Origin: Candidatus Latescibacterota bacterium
GTDB taxonomy: Bacteria; JAAXHH01
DNA: 64,000 nt
Assembly (NCBI GenBank): GCA_022821085.1
Contig: JAJEEG010000006.1
Span: forward strand, 1,199,330 to 1,263,329
Direction of reading: 5' to 3'
The position numbers were made by a program, and so were the translations under genes. Below are positions 51,607-60,696 of this stretch, piece by piece. Under the pieces are notes generated by a model. It saw only the letters and a list, made by a program, of their open reading frames with translations, did not search any database and was not told the DNA's origin. Position 1 is the first letter of the stretch. The number at the start of each line of letters is the position of its first letter.

Positions 51607-53244
51607 TTGTATTCCTTCGCGCCGCTCGATCGACGGGTCGCCATTATCGATCTGGGTTCGAACACGGCCCGGCTCATGATCGCCCAGTTCACGCGGGACC
51701 GGGTCTTCAAGATTACCGACGAAGTCAGCAGGCGGGTCCGCCTGGGGGAAGGCATCGCGGGGGGCGGGCAGCTTCGATCCGCGGCGCGGTCCCGGGCACT
51801 GGACGCCGTACGCATGTTCAAGTCGTTCTGCGACGCGCAGGGCATAGACCACATATTGCCCGTGGCCACCGCGGCGGTGCGGGACGCCGGGAACGGTGCA
51901 CGCTTCCTCGAGGAGATCGCCCGCGCCACTGGATTGAACTTCCGCCTGATCAGCGGCGAGGAGGAGGCGTTTTACAGCACCGTGGGCGTGATCAACAGCC
52001 TGGGCCTGTTCGACGGAATCATCCTGGACGTCGGCGGCGGGAGCGCGGAAATCGGGTTGATCCGGGGCGGCACGTTCACGAAGGGGGCATCCACGCCCTT
52101 CGGTACGGTCAGGACCACCGAGACCTACTTCCCCGGGCCGGAGGTTTCAGCCGGACAAACGAAGCGGCTCGACGGGGACATCGACCAGGCGCTGGAGGGC
52201 ATCGGCTGGCTCAAGGCCCGCGGTACGGTTCCGATCGCCGGCGTGGGGGGCGTCGTCCGCGCCCTGGTCCGCATCGACCGGATGGAACGCAAGTACCCTC
52301 TCGGTCTCGTGCACGGTTACGAACTGAAACGGCGCCGGTTGGAAAAGCTGATCGAGCGCATCGCGGCGATGCCCGTTTCCGAGCGGTCGCGGCGGATCCC
52401 CGGATTGCAGAAGGAAAGAGAGGACATCATTCTGGCAGGCGCCATGATCGTAGCCGCCGTGATGCGGAAAACCGGTGCCCGGAGACTGACGGTGAGCGGC
52501 CAGGGACTCCGTGAAGGGCTGTTCTACGAAGAGGCGTTCAAGCCCGCGTCGAGACCGGACAGTATCGGCAGGTTGCGCCGGTTCACGATCCTGAACTTGG
52601 CCCGCCTGTACGGTTACGAGGGCGCCCACACCGGTCAGGTCGCCCGTCTGTCGCTCTCCATGTACGACCAGCTCCAGGAGATCCATGGATATGGAAAAAG
52701 CGAACGGGAGTACCTGTGGGCCGCCGCCATGCTGCACGACATCGGCACGGTGATCGATTACTATGACCATCACAAGCACTCGGCCTATATCATCCTGAAC
52801 GCCGGCCTGCCCGGATTCGACCACCGGGAAATCGTGATCATCGCCTGGCTTTGCCTCAATCACCGTCGCGGCAAGCCGAACTTCTCCCGGTACCAGGTCC
52901 TTTTGAAGAAGGAAGAACGGGCCATGGTGTACCGGCTGTCTTCCCTGCTCAGGCTGTCCGAATACCTGGATCGCAGCCGGTCGCAGATCGTCGAGGACGT
53001 CAGGCTGGAGACCGGGGGCAGGAAGGTGCGCATGAAGGTCGTTCCACGGGAAGGCCGGGACGTCTCCGTCGAGTTGTCCGAAGCACGTAACCGCGTGCAA
53101 CTCTTCGAAGAATGCTTTGGCACGCGGCTCGAAATCGAGCTGGACCGCTCGGGTCAGAAAGGCCGAACGGGCCGAACGGACCGAACGGACCACCCGGATG
53201 GGCTGGGAGATCCCGGCCGCCCGGACCGGACAGGAGATCCATAG
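51607..53244 (+). CDS. Ppx/GppA phosphatase with HD-like C-terminal domain
   Basis: A 545-residue exopolyphosphatase/guanosine-pentaphosphatase. VAIIDLGSNTARLMIAQ and GGGSAEIGLI are the ASKHA phosphate loops; residues ~330-420 form an HD-like domain (AAMLHDIGTVIDYYDHHKHSAY). TTG at 51607 follows GAGGCCTTC and begins close to the usual N terminus. The last ~30 residues are an Arg/Thr/Asp repeat tail from duplicated 9-base units. Confidence 0.87.
   Translation: MYSFAPLDRRVAIIDLGSNTARLMIAQFTRDRVFKITDEVSRRVRLGEGIAGGGQLRSAARSRALDAVRMFKSFCDAQGIDHILPVATAAVRDAGNGARFLEEIARATGLNFRLISGEEEAFYSTVGVINSLGLFDGIILDVGGGSAEIGLIRGGTFTKGASTPFGTVRTTETYFPGPEVSAGQTKRLDGDIDQALEGIGWLKARGTVPIAGVGGVVRALVRIDRMERKYPLGLVHGYELKRRRLEKLIERIAAMPVSERSRRIPGLQKEREDIILAGAMIVAAVMRKTGARRLTVSGQGLREGLFYEEAFKPASRPDSIGRLRRFTILNLARLYGYEGAHTGQVARLSLSMYDQLQEIHGYGKSEREYLWAAAMLHDIGTVIDYYDHHKHSAYIILNAGLPGFDHREIVIIAWLCLNHRRGKPNFSRYQVLLKKEERAMVYRLSSLLRLSEYLDRSRSQIVEDVRLETGGRKVRMKVVPREGRDVSVELSEARNRVQLFEECFGTRLEIELDRSGQKGRTGRTDRTDHPDGLGDPGRPDRTGDP
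53161..53187 (+). repeat. 9-base tandem units in the Ppx gene tail
   Basis: GGCCGAACG, GGCCGAACG and GACCGAACG lie in tandem and encode GRTGRTDRT near the C terminus; the tail lies outside the enzyme domains. Confidence 0.8.
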
Positions 53245-53245
53245 T

Positions 53246-53974
53246 ATGGTACTGAGTGACGGGCAGACACGGTTTTTCAGCGATTTCGGTTACCTCGTCC
53301 TTCCGGGCCTCCTGCGCGAAGAGATATCCTGGATCTCAGAGGAATTCGAACGGGTGTTCCGTGAGGCCGGGATCGTGCACGACGGAACCGCCCGGTCGAG
53401 CCTGGGGCGCTTCATCGAACGCAGCGAACGACTCTGTTCGTTGCTCGATCACCCCGGTGTCGACGGTCTGCTTTCGGGTCTTCTGGGGGAAGACTACAAC
53501 TACCTGGGCAGCGGCGGCGAGTTGTACGTCGGTGACGGCATGTGGCATCCGGACTGTCACGGGGACCCGGTGCTCCAGGTCAAATGGGCGATGTATCTCG
53601 ATCCCCTGACCCCTGAGACCGGCGCCCTCCGATTCGTGCCGGGTTCCCACCGGCAGGGATGGCAGGGCAATCTCGATACCCATGCGCTCTGGGGCATGGG
53701 CATGGAGGAGGTACCCTGCGTCGCACCGCATAACCAGCCCGGCGACGTCGTCGTGTTCAACCAGATGACCCTGCACAATGCCCTTGGCGGCGGAAACCGC
53801 CGTCGCATGCTGAACCTCCTGGCCTGTTCGTCCTGCCGCTCGGAAAACGAACTCGCCTTTCTCCGGCGCAGGCTTCCGGCCGATCGGAGCGAACTCAAGT
53901 GGGACCTGATGCGCGGGACGGCGACGCCGGAGCGGATGCGCCACCTGGATCAACCATGGCAGATACTGGCGTAA
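53246..53974 (+). CDS. phytanoyl-CoA dioxygenase (PhyH) family protein
   Basis: A 242-residue PhyH homologue. The iron site HxD is in MWHPDCHGDP, with the distal His in MTLHNALGGGNRRR. LRFVPGSHRQGW is a family block. The ATG at 53246 follows GGAG by 9 bases, one base after the Ppx stop. It is translationally close to the IlvD/Edd gene, whose ATG overlaps its stop. Confidence 0.85.
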   Translation: MVLSDGQTRFFSDFGYLVLPGLLREEISWISEEFERVFREAGIVHDGTARSSLGRFIERSERLCSLLDHPGVDGLLSGLLGEDYNYLGSGGELYVGDGMWHPDCHGDPVLQVKWAMYLDPLTPETGALRFVPGSHRQGWQGNLDTHALWGMGMEEVPCVAPHNQPGDVVVFNQMTLHNALGGGNRRRMLNLLACSSCRSENELAFLRRRLPADRSELKWDLMRGTATPERMRHLDQPWQILA

Positions 53975-55644
53975 TGGGAATCGACCGGAACCTGACCCGG
54001 TACGGCGACACGGAGTTCAGCCGATACTTGCGGCGGGCATTCCTGTCTTCCGCGGGCTATGACGGCGAAGACCTCAGCCGCCCGATCATCGGCGTCGCGG
54101 ACACGTCATCGGATTACAACACGTGTCACCGGGACATGCCGGCTTTAGTGGAGGGCGTCCGGCGCGGGATCGCCCAGGCCGGCGGTCTCGCCCTGGTCTT
54201 CCCCACCATCTCGCTTGCCGAAACGCTGCTTTCGCCCACTTCCATGCTCTTCCGCAACCTGATGGCCATGGGCACGGAGGAAATGATCCGGTCACAACCG
54301 ATGGACGGCGTTGTGCTGCTGGGGGGTTGCGACAAGACCGTGCCGGCCCAGTTGATGGCCGCCGTTTCGGCCGGACTGCCGGCGGTCTCGCTGGTGACCG
54401 GCGCCATGCGCACGGGGAGCTGGCAGGGAGAACGTCTCGGCGCCTGCACGGATTGCCGGCGGTACTGGCTCCGGCACCGTGCGGGCGAGATCGACCGGGA
54501 AGAAATCGGGGAGATCGAACAGTCCCTGTGCCCCACGGGCGGAACGTGCATGGTCATGGGAACGGCCTCAACCATGGCCTGCCTCACGGCGACGCTGGGC
54601 CTGATGCTGCCCGGCGGTGCCACGCCGCTCTCCGGATCGGGCGACCGGCTTCGGCAGGCCGTAATGACGGGCAGGCGCATCGTGGAACTGACCCATTGCG
54701 GCACGGAACCGCGCGAGTTCCTCACCCGGGCGTCATTCCACAACGCGTCTGTCGTACTCGCGGCGCTGGGTGGGTCCACCAACGCGGTGATCCACCTCAT
54801 CGCCATTGCCCGCCGCGCCGGCGTCACCCTTACGCTGGAAGACCTCCACGAGGCGGCGCGGAATACACCTGTGCTGGTGAATTGCAAGCCCGTGGGCACG
54901 GGATACATGGAGGACTTCCACAAGGCGGGCGGCCTCCCCGTACTGTGGAAGGCCCTGGAATCCAGGTTGGACCTCGATGCCATGAACGTGAACGGCCTGT
55001 CCCTTGGAGAGATCCTGGAGGACACGTCCCCGCCGGCCGCCTGGCAGGATACCATAGGCACCCTGGAATCACCCATCGGTTCACCCGGCGCCCTGGTCGT
55101 CCTGCGCGGCAGTCTTGCGCCCGATGGCGCATTGATCAAACGGGCCGCCGCCGCTTCGGACCGTCAGCGCCACCGGGGACCGGCCGCCGTGTTCGAATCC
55201 CCCGACGACGTGGCCGCGCGGATCGACGACCCGAAACTGGGGCTGACCCCCGATCACGTGCTCGTCCTTCGAAACGCCGGTCCCGTGGCCATGGGCATGC
55301 CCGAAGCCGGCTCGCTGCCCATTCCTGCATACCTGGCGAAAAAGGGGGTCATGGACATGGTGCGCGTCTCCGATGCGCGGATGAGCGGCACGGCCTACGG
55401 TACGGTCGTGCTGCACTGTTGTCCCGAGGCCGCGGTCGGCGGACCGCTGGCGCTCGTCCGGGACGGTGACCTGGTCGAACTCGACGTGGAGGAACGGCGG
55501 CTTGACCTGTGCGTGCCGGCGGAGGAACTGACCCGGCGGAAGGCCGAACACGTCCCTCCCCCGACGCCCGACCGGGGTTGGCGCCGGTTATACGCCGAAC
55601 ATGTCCTTCCCGCACACCTGGGCGCCGACCTGGATTTTCTCTGA
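53974..55644 (+). CDS. IlvD/Edd-family dehydratase
   Basis: A 556-residue dihydroxy-acid/sugar-acid dehydratase with an Fe-S cluster. Cys ligands are seen in VVLLGGCDKTVPAQL, CPTGGTCMVMGTAS and probably the DYNTCHRDMP block; RMSGTAYGTVVLHC is the C-terminal signature. Sequence context with a PfkB kinase suggests sugar acids rather than branched-chain amino acids. The ATG at 53974 forms a TAATG overlap with the PhyH stop; an ATG at 53956 is possible. Confidence 0.9.
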   Translation: MGIDRNLTRYGDTEFSRYLRRAFLSSAGYDGEDLSRPIIGVADTSSDYNTCHRDMPALVEGVRRGIAQAGGLALVFPTISLAETLLSPTSMLFRNLMAMGTEEMIRSQPMDGVVLLGGCDKTVPAQLMAAVSAGLPAVSLVTGAMRTGSWQGERLGACTDCRRYWLRHRAGEIDREEIGEIEQSLCPTGGTCMVMGTASTMACLTATLGLMLPGGATPLSGSGDRLRQAVMTGRRIVELTHCGTEPREFLTRASFHNASVVLAALGGSTNAVIHLIAIARRAGVTLTLEDLHEAARNTPVLVNCKPVGTGYMEDFHKAGGLPVLWKALESRLDLDAMNVNGLSLGEILEDTSPPAAWQDTIGTLESPIGSPGALVVLRGSLAPDGALIKRAAAASDRQRHRGPAAVFESPDDVAARIDDPKLGLTPDHVLVLRNAGPVAMGMPEAGSLPIPAYLAKKGVMDMVRVSDARMSGTAYGTVVLHCCPEAAVGGPLALVRDGDLVELDVEERRLDLCVPAEELTRRKAEHVPPPTPDRGWRRLYAEHVLPAHLGADLDFL

Positions 55645-55660
55645 GAAAGGAATCCTGATC

Positions 55661-56407
55661 ATGGCAGAAAACCCGCTGGACATGAAGCTGCGCCGCCAGG
55701 AACTGGTGCGTGAAAACGGCTTTGCCGCCTGGAACGCGATCACGACCGAAACCCGCTGGGAGCCGGAACGTACCGCGCTTGTACTTTGCGACATCTGGGA
55801 TGCCCACTGGTGCCGCGGCGCGGTCGAGCGACTGAACGCAATGACGCCCCGGATGAACGAGGTCACGGCCGCCTGCCGGTCCCGCGGCGTCCTGATCGTG
55901 CACGCGCCGTCCGATACCCTGGATTTCTACCGGGATACGCCCGTGCGGAGTAGAACCGAGTCCGTGCCGCCCGTGGATCCACCGCCGGACCTCGATCTCC
56001 CGGACCCCCCGCTTCCCGTGGATGCATCCGACGAGGGCGCGGATACGGGCGAAACGGAAACCTACAGCGCCTGGTCCCGGCAGCATCCGGACATCGTCAT
56101 CGACCAGGCACGCGATCTGATGTCCGACAGCGGCGCGCAGATCTACGCCTGTTTCAAGCACTACGGAATCCGCAACATGCTGATGATGGGCGTGCATACC
56201 AACATGTGCATCCTGCACCGGACCTTCGGCATAAAGCAAATGGTCCGCTGGGGCGTTCCCGTGGTGCTGGTCCGCGATCTCACCGACACCATGTACAATC
56301 CCGCGATGCCGCCCTACGTAAGTCATGATGAAGGCACCCGCCTGGTGGTCTCTTTCATCGAGAAGCACTGGTGTCCCACCGTACACAGTTCGGACATTCT
56401 CTCGTAA
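55661..56407 (+). CDS. isochorismatase-family cysteine hydrolase
   Basis: A 248-residue hydrolase of the isochorismatase/nicotinamidase fold. The N-terminal Asp (LCDIWDAHW) and the catalytic C183 in GVHTNMCILHRTFG are present. A Pro/Asp-rich insert (PPVDPPPDLDLPDPPLP) splits the first half. ATG at 55661 has AAGGA upstream. Follows the dehydratase by 16 bases. Confidence 0.87.
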   Translation: MAENPLDMKLRRQELVRENGFAAWNAITTETRWEPERTALVLCDIWDAHWCRGAVERLNAMTPRMNEVTAACRSRGVLIVHAPSDTLDFYRDTPVRSRTESVPPVDPPPDLDLPDPPLPVDASDEGADTGETETYSAWSRQHPDIVIDQARDLMSDSGAQIYACFKHYGIRNMLMMGVHTNMCILHRTFGIKQMVRWGVPVVLVRDLTDTMYNPAMPPYVSHDEGTRLVVSFIEKHWCPTVHSSDILS

Positions 56408-56496
56408 CGACGGAAGGGCAAAACCGTGATCGGACGGAAGGACCGCGGCCTCGAAGATGCCCGTCGTTCCCGCCGGCCGGAATTCGGAGTCATTCG

Positions 56497-57456
56497 ATGA
56501 AACGTGCGCTGGACGTGTTGGCCGTAGGGGACGGCAACCTCGACGTGTGGATGCGGGTGCCGCGCCATCCGGACCGCGGCCGTGGAGGCGTTCGGGGTAC
56601 CGGCGTCGTCGGTGATGCCAGCCATATCGGACCGGGCGGGGCGGCCGCGAACGTGGCTGTCGGCATGGCGCGGCTGGGCGCGCGTGCGGCTTTCGTCGGC
56701 GCGATCGGCGACGACGCGCCCGGCGTGCGCTTCGCGGAGGACATGGGGACCGCCGGCGTAGATACCTCCCATCTCCACGTCATGAAGGGCAAGGCGACGT
56801 CGCTGGCCTGCATGTTCGAGACCCCGGACGACGAGTACGCGTTCTACGTGTGCCCGGGTTCCAGGACCATACCCGCCCACTGCCTCTCCGACGATTTCGT
56901 CCGGTCGGCGCGCGTACTCTATGTCACCGGCCATGTGCTGACCGAGGATGAATCGACCTGTGCGGCTATCCTCGACGCGATGGCCACGGCCCGCGGCGCC
57001 GGCGTTACGGTGGCCCTCGATCCGGGAAAGTACTGGCTCAATCCCGCCTTGGAATCCCGTGTGCACGATGCCGTGAGGCAGACGGACATCATCCTGCCCA
57101 ACCAGGAGGAAGCGGGGCAGCTCACGGGCCGGCACGCTCCCCGTGACGCCGCCGCCGACCTGCTGGAGGCGGGCATTCGCATCGTATCGGTTACGTTGGG
57201 TAGCCGGGGTTGCCTGGCGGCCACGGCGGACCGTATGGTCGAGCAGCCCGCTTTCCGCGTCCGGACCGGGTCCACGGTCGGCGCGGGCGACGCTTTCGCC
57301 AGCGGACTGCTTTACAGTTTTCTAATGAAGGAGAGCCTGGAAGAGATGGCGGCTTTCGCCAATGCCGCCGCGGCCATCAAGATCGGTACGCCAGGCGCGT
57401 CGGAGGGCATGCCCGGCGCGGAGGAGGTAAGGGCTTTTCTTCAGGAAAACGTATAG
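56497..57456 (+). CDS. PfkB-family sugar kinase
   Basis: A 319-residue ribokinase-like kinase. GGAAANVAVGMARLGARAAFVG is the first PfkB motif and GSTVGAGDAFASGLLYSF the second, with catalytic D265. A 2-keto-3-deoxygluconate or other sugar kinase role fits the dehydratase genes. GGAG lies 7 bases upstream of ATG 56497. Confidence 0.9.
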   Translation: MKRALDVLAVGDGNLDVWMRVPRHPDRGRGGVRGTGVVGDASHIGPGGAAANVAVGMARLGARAAFVGAIGDDAPGVRFAEDMGTAGVDTSHLHVMKGKATSLACMFETPDDEYAFYVCPGSRTIPAHCLSDDFVRSARVLYVTGHVLTEDESTCAAILDAMATARGAGVTVALDPGKYWLNPALESRVHDAVRQTDIILPNQEEAGQLTGRHAPRDAAADLLEAGIRIVSVTLGSRGCLAATADRMVEQPAFRVRTGSTVGAGDAFASGLLYSFLMKESLEEMAAFANAAAAIKIGTPGASEGMPGAEEVRAFLQENV

Positions 57457-57475
57457 CATGCACAGGCCAGGCTGC

Positions 57476-58573
57476 CTACTTTCTGCTTCCGGCATAAAAG
57501 GGCAGTTTCACCACTTCGGCGGCAATGTGCCGGCCTCTGATGCCGATCGCCAGGCCCGTTCCGGGTTCCGCCAGTTCGACGGGCACGAAACCCGTGCCGA
57601 TCCCCAGGCCCAGCGTGGGTGAAATCGCTCCGCTGACGACCCGGCCAACCGGGACCCGGCCGTGGAGGATCTCATAGCCCTGCCGGGGGATCCCCCGTTC
57701 CAGCAACTTCAGTCCGACAAGCTTCCGCTCCACGCCTTCGCGCTTGGCACCCAGCAGGGCGTCCCGGCCGATGAAGTCGGGTTTCTTCAGCTTGACGGTC
57801 CATCCCAGGCCGGCTTCGATCGGATTGATCGAATCGTCGATCTCGTGCCCGTAGAGCGCGAGTCCGGCTTCCAGGCGCAGGGTATCTCTCGCCCCGAGTC
57901 CGCACGGCTTCAAGCCCCTTGAAGCGCCGGATTCCAGCAAGCGGTCCCACAACGCGGCCGCATGTTCCGCCGGATACCAGATTTCGAAACCGTCCTCGCC
58001 CGTGTATCCGGTTCGAAAAACCCGGGCATCTATGCCCCCGACCCGGGTTACCACAAACCCCTGAAACCTGAGCGAATCCAATTCGGCCTCCGCCAGCGGA
58101 TCGAGTATCTGCTCGCTTTGGGGGCCCTGCAACGCGATGAGCATGCTCTCCTGGCTCAGGTCCCGGATTTCGACGTCATACGCGACGGCATGGCGTCGGA
58201 ACCAGTCCAGATCCTTTTCCCGGTTTCCCGCGTTGGGAACGACCAGCAACCGGTCCGGCATGCGATATACCAGGAAGTCATCGATGACGCCGCCGTCGTC
58301 CCGGCAGGCCAGGGTATACTGGGACCGATAGGGCTTAAGCCGTTCGACGTCATTCACCGTGATGTGGTTTGCGAAGGCGACGGCATCCGGCCCGGATATC
58401 TCGACGCGGCCCATGTGGGAGACATCGAAGAGACCGGCCGCCTTGCGGACCGCGTGGTGTTCAGCCAGAATCCCCTCGTACTGGACCGGCATCTCCCAGC
58501 CACTGAATGGCACCAACCGCGCGCCCAGCGCCAGGTGGCGGTCATAGAGCGCGGTTTTTCGAAGTACCGTCAT
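57476..58573 (-). CDS. gcvT: aminomethyltransferase (GcvT, glycine cleavage T protein)
   Basis: A 365-residue folate-dependent T protein. LYDRHLALGARLVPFSGWEMPVQYEGILAEHHAVRKAAGLFDVSHMGR is the N-terminal signature and FRTGYTGEDGFEI the folate loop. GGGGGAG sits 6 bases upstream of the ATG. GcvH and GcvP are not adjacent, so a stand-alone GcvT paralogue is possible. Convergent with the PfkB gene. Confidence 0.93.
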   Translation of the reverse strand: MTVLRKTALYDRHLALGARLVPFSGWEMPVQYEGILAEHHAVRKAAGLFDVSHMGRVEISGPDAVAFANHITVNDVERLKPYRSQYTLACRDDGGVIDDFLVYRMPDRLLVVPNAGNREKDLDWFRRHAVAYDVEIRDLSQESMLIALQGPQSEQILDPLAEAELDSLRFQGFVVTRVGGIDARVFRTGYTGEDGFEIWYPAEHAAALWDRLLESGASRGLKPCGLGARDTLRLEAGLALYGHEIDDSINPIEAGLGWTVKLKKPDFIGRDALLGAKREGVERKLVGLKLLERGIPRQGYEILHGRVPVGRVVSGAISPTLGLGIGTGFVPVELAEPGTGLAIGIRGRHIAAEVVKLPFYAGSRK

Positions 58574-58614
58574 GCAAAGCTCCCCCTTGCAAGGTCTCTG
58601 TTTTCACCCATCGC

Positions 58615-58644
58615 ATTTAACGCAAGGGTTTCCCGTGGTGTCAA
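58615..58644 (-). promoter_or_regulatory. promoter candidate for gcvT
   Basis: TTGACA (58639-58644) and TTAAAT (58615-58620) on the minus strand are 18 bases apart, about 40 bases before the start codon. Confidence 0.5.
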
Positions 58645-58744
58645 CACAAAAACGAGATTCACAATACGGCTTCGACTGATCTAAACAGGCAGGCATCGAG
58701 GGTCAATTCACCCGAGTCACCACCAACAAAAGGAGTTCCATATC

Positions 58745-60577
58745 ATGATACGAAAGCACCATCTGGCCATCACCGTTCTATGCCTCGGTTTCGCGGGGGA
58801 GGCCGCGGCCGCGGGGATCGTCATTTCGGAGGTACTGGCCGATCCCCATTCGGAATCGAAAGGAGAGTTCGTCGAGCTGTACAACGCGGGGGACGAACCG
58901 GTGGATCTCGAAGGCTGGCCGCTCGGCGATTCGCGGGATGTGAACGACACGATTACGGACTTTACCGGTCCCCATGACGCCGGCCTGGCGGGTACGGTGC
59001 TGGCACCGGGCGCATACGCGCTTGTCGTCGATCCGGACTACGAAGGCGAATACAACGATCGGATTTCGGCAGAGGGGGATTCCGGGCGTCTTTTGATGCT
59101 GACTATCAATGGAGATCGGACGCTGGGTAATGGGCTCGGTAACAGCGGAGACCTGGTCTTCATTAAAAGAGACGACGTTACGATCGACCGGTTCGAATGG
59201 ACCGAATCGGCGGGCGGCAACGGCATCTCGTGGGAGCGGCCGCGATTCGACCTGCCCGTGGAAGCGTCCAACCGGTTGCCGTCCTCACATCCCGACGGAT
59301 CCACTCCAGGGTTCCGAAACAGCACGGCGAGCGACCTTCCTCCCACGCCCGGACCGGAGCAGCCGGTGACGCCCGGGGAGCCGGAGGAACCCGCGCAGCC
59401 GGAGGAGCCGGCGACGCCCGAGGAACCTGAGGACCCCACACAGCCGGAAGATCCCGCCGATCAGGAAGGACCAGAAGGGCCGGCGACGCCCGAGGAGCCG
59501 GAGGAACCCGCGCAGCCGGAAGATCCCGCCGATCAGGAAGGACCAGAAGGGCCGGCGACGCCCGAGGAACCTGAAGAACCTGTTGCGCCGGAGGATCCCG
59601 AAGAACCGACCGGACCGCAAACGCCCGCGGAGCCCGAAACGCCCGCGGAGCCCGAAGAGCCTGTGGCGCCCGATGGACCGCAGCAGCCCATGGATCCTGA
59701 TGATTCCGTCGAACCGGATGAACCCGGCGGGCCATCGGAACCCATGGCGCCTCAAGACACCGGGAGCTCGATGGAAAGCGTGATCATCAATGAAATCATG
59801 TTCAACCCCGGCCCCAACCGGACCGAATGGATCGAACTGCACAACAGGGGGAGCGATGCAGTCGATCTTGCCGGGAGTGCGCTGCGGCTGGACCACGTGG
59901 AGCGTGCGCGTCTTGTTTCCTCGGGCGGCCTGTCGATCGAAGGCCAGGGCTATCTCGTCATTGCCCATGATGTAGTCCTGTTCCGGGAAACGCATCCCGA
60001 CTTCGGCGGAACCGTGGTGGAAGCGACGGGCGGCTGGGAACGGCTTCGGAACAGCGGTGCGAAGATATGGCTCCTGGACGCCGTGGGAAAACCAGCCCAT
60101 AGCGCGGAATACGACGAGGACTCGAATCCCGATCCGGGCCGTTCCGTGGAACTGGTGAACCCGGACTTCGATCCACCGGTCTGGGGACCATCCGCCGACC
60201 CGCGCGGCGGCACTCCGGGGCGGAGGAACTCACTTCATGTAACTCGGATACCGGACAGTGTTACGGTACATTTCAGCAACAATCCGTTTTCGCCGGATGG
60301 CGACAACTACGAAGACATCTGCCTGGTTACGGTCAACCTGCCCGCACCCCACGGCATTCTTCACGCTATGGTCTTCGATATCCACGGCCGGTTTCACAAA
60401 ACGCTCATCGATCAGGCAACGGTAGCCAGCCGTCATGTCTTTACCTGGGACGGAACGGATCAGCACGGACGCGTGCTGCCTGCCGGTCCGTACATTCTAT
60501 ACGTAGAACAGATGCTGCCCGCACTCGACAGACTGACGGCTTCCAAGCATCTGGTCGTGATCGCCGCTTCGCCATGA
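58745..60577 (+). CDS. secreted lamin-tail-domain protein with PE-rich repeat linker
   Basis: A 610-residue exported protein. A signal peptide (AITVLCLGFAGEAAA) precedes a lamin-tail domain (~24-165; ISEVLADPHSESKGEFVELYN), a Pro/Glu-rich linker of ~200-340, a second lamin-tail domain (~345-490; IINEIMFNPGPNRTEWIELHN) and an FlgD-type Ig end (NPFSPDGDNYED, TWDGTDQHGRVLPAGPYILYV). The last is like the sorting tail of T9SS-type or other exported proteins. AAAGGAG is 9 bases before ATG. Likely envelope or extracellular; function unknown. Confidence 0.85.
   Translation: MIRKHHLAITVLCLGFAGEAAAAGIVISEVLADPHSESKGEFVELYNAGDEPVDLEGWPLGDSRDVNDTITDFTGPHDAGLAGTVLAPGAYALVVDPDYEGEYNDRISAEGDSGRLLMLTINGDRTLGNGLGNSGDLVFIKRDDVTIDRFEWTESAGGNGISWERPRFDLPVEASNRLPSSHPDGSTPGFRNSTASDLPPTPGPEQPVTPGEPEEPAQPEEPATPEEPEDPTQPEDPADQEGPEGPATPEEPEEPAQPEDPADQEGPEGPATPEEPEEPVAPEDPEEPTGPQTPAEPETPAEPEEPVAPDGPQQPMDPDDSVEPDEPGGPSEPMAPQDTGSSMESVIINEIMFNPGPNRTEWIELHNRGSDAVDLAGSALRLDHVERARLVSSGGLSIEGQGYLVIAHDVVLFRETHPDFGGTVVEATGGWERLRNSGAKIWLLDAVGKPAHSAEYDEDSNPDPGRSVELVNPDFDPPVWGPSADPRGGTPGRRNSLHVTRIPDSVTVHFSNNPFSPDGDNYEDICLVTVNLPAPHGILHAMVFDIHGRFHKTLIDQATVASRHVFTWDGTDQHGRVLPAGPYILYVEQMLPALDRLTASKHLVVIAASP
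59441..59584 (+). repeat. two 72-base repeats encoding a 24-residue PE-rich unit
   Basis: The unit beginning CAGCCGGAAGATCCCGCC recurs 72 bases later with near-identical sequence. It belongs to the longer PEEP linker (roughly 59350-59700). Confidence 0.88.
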
Positions 60578-60696
60578 ACGGCTGGATATTGTACTTGACA
60601 CGGAGTCCCGGTTTCCCTTGATTTGGGGTGGCTTCACGCAGCATCGCTTCAGGCCGCCCGGAGCATGAATCGGGTCGCGCGTACAGAGACGGATAC

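Noticed and set aside
53117-53245. N-terminal extension of the PhyH gene at 53246
   Set aside because: It lies in the repeat tail of the Ppx gene in another frame; the ATG with GGAG is better.
60590-60630. TTGACA at about 60596 as a prs promoter
   Set aside because: No acceptable -10 box at 16-18 bases.
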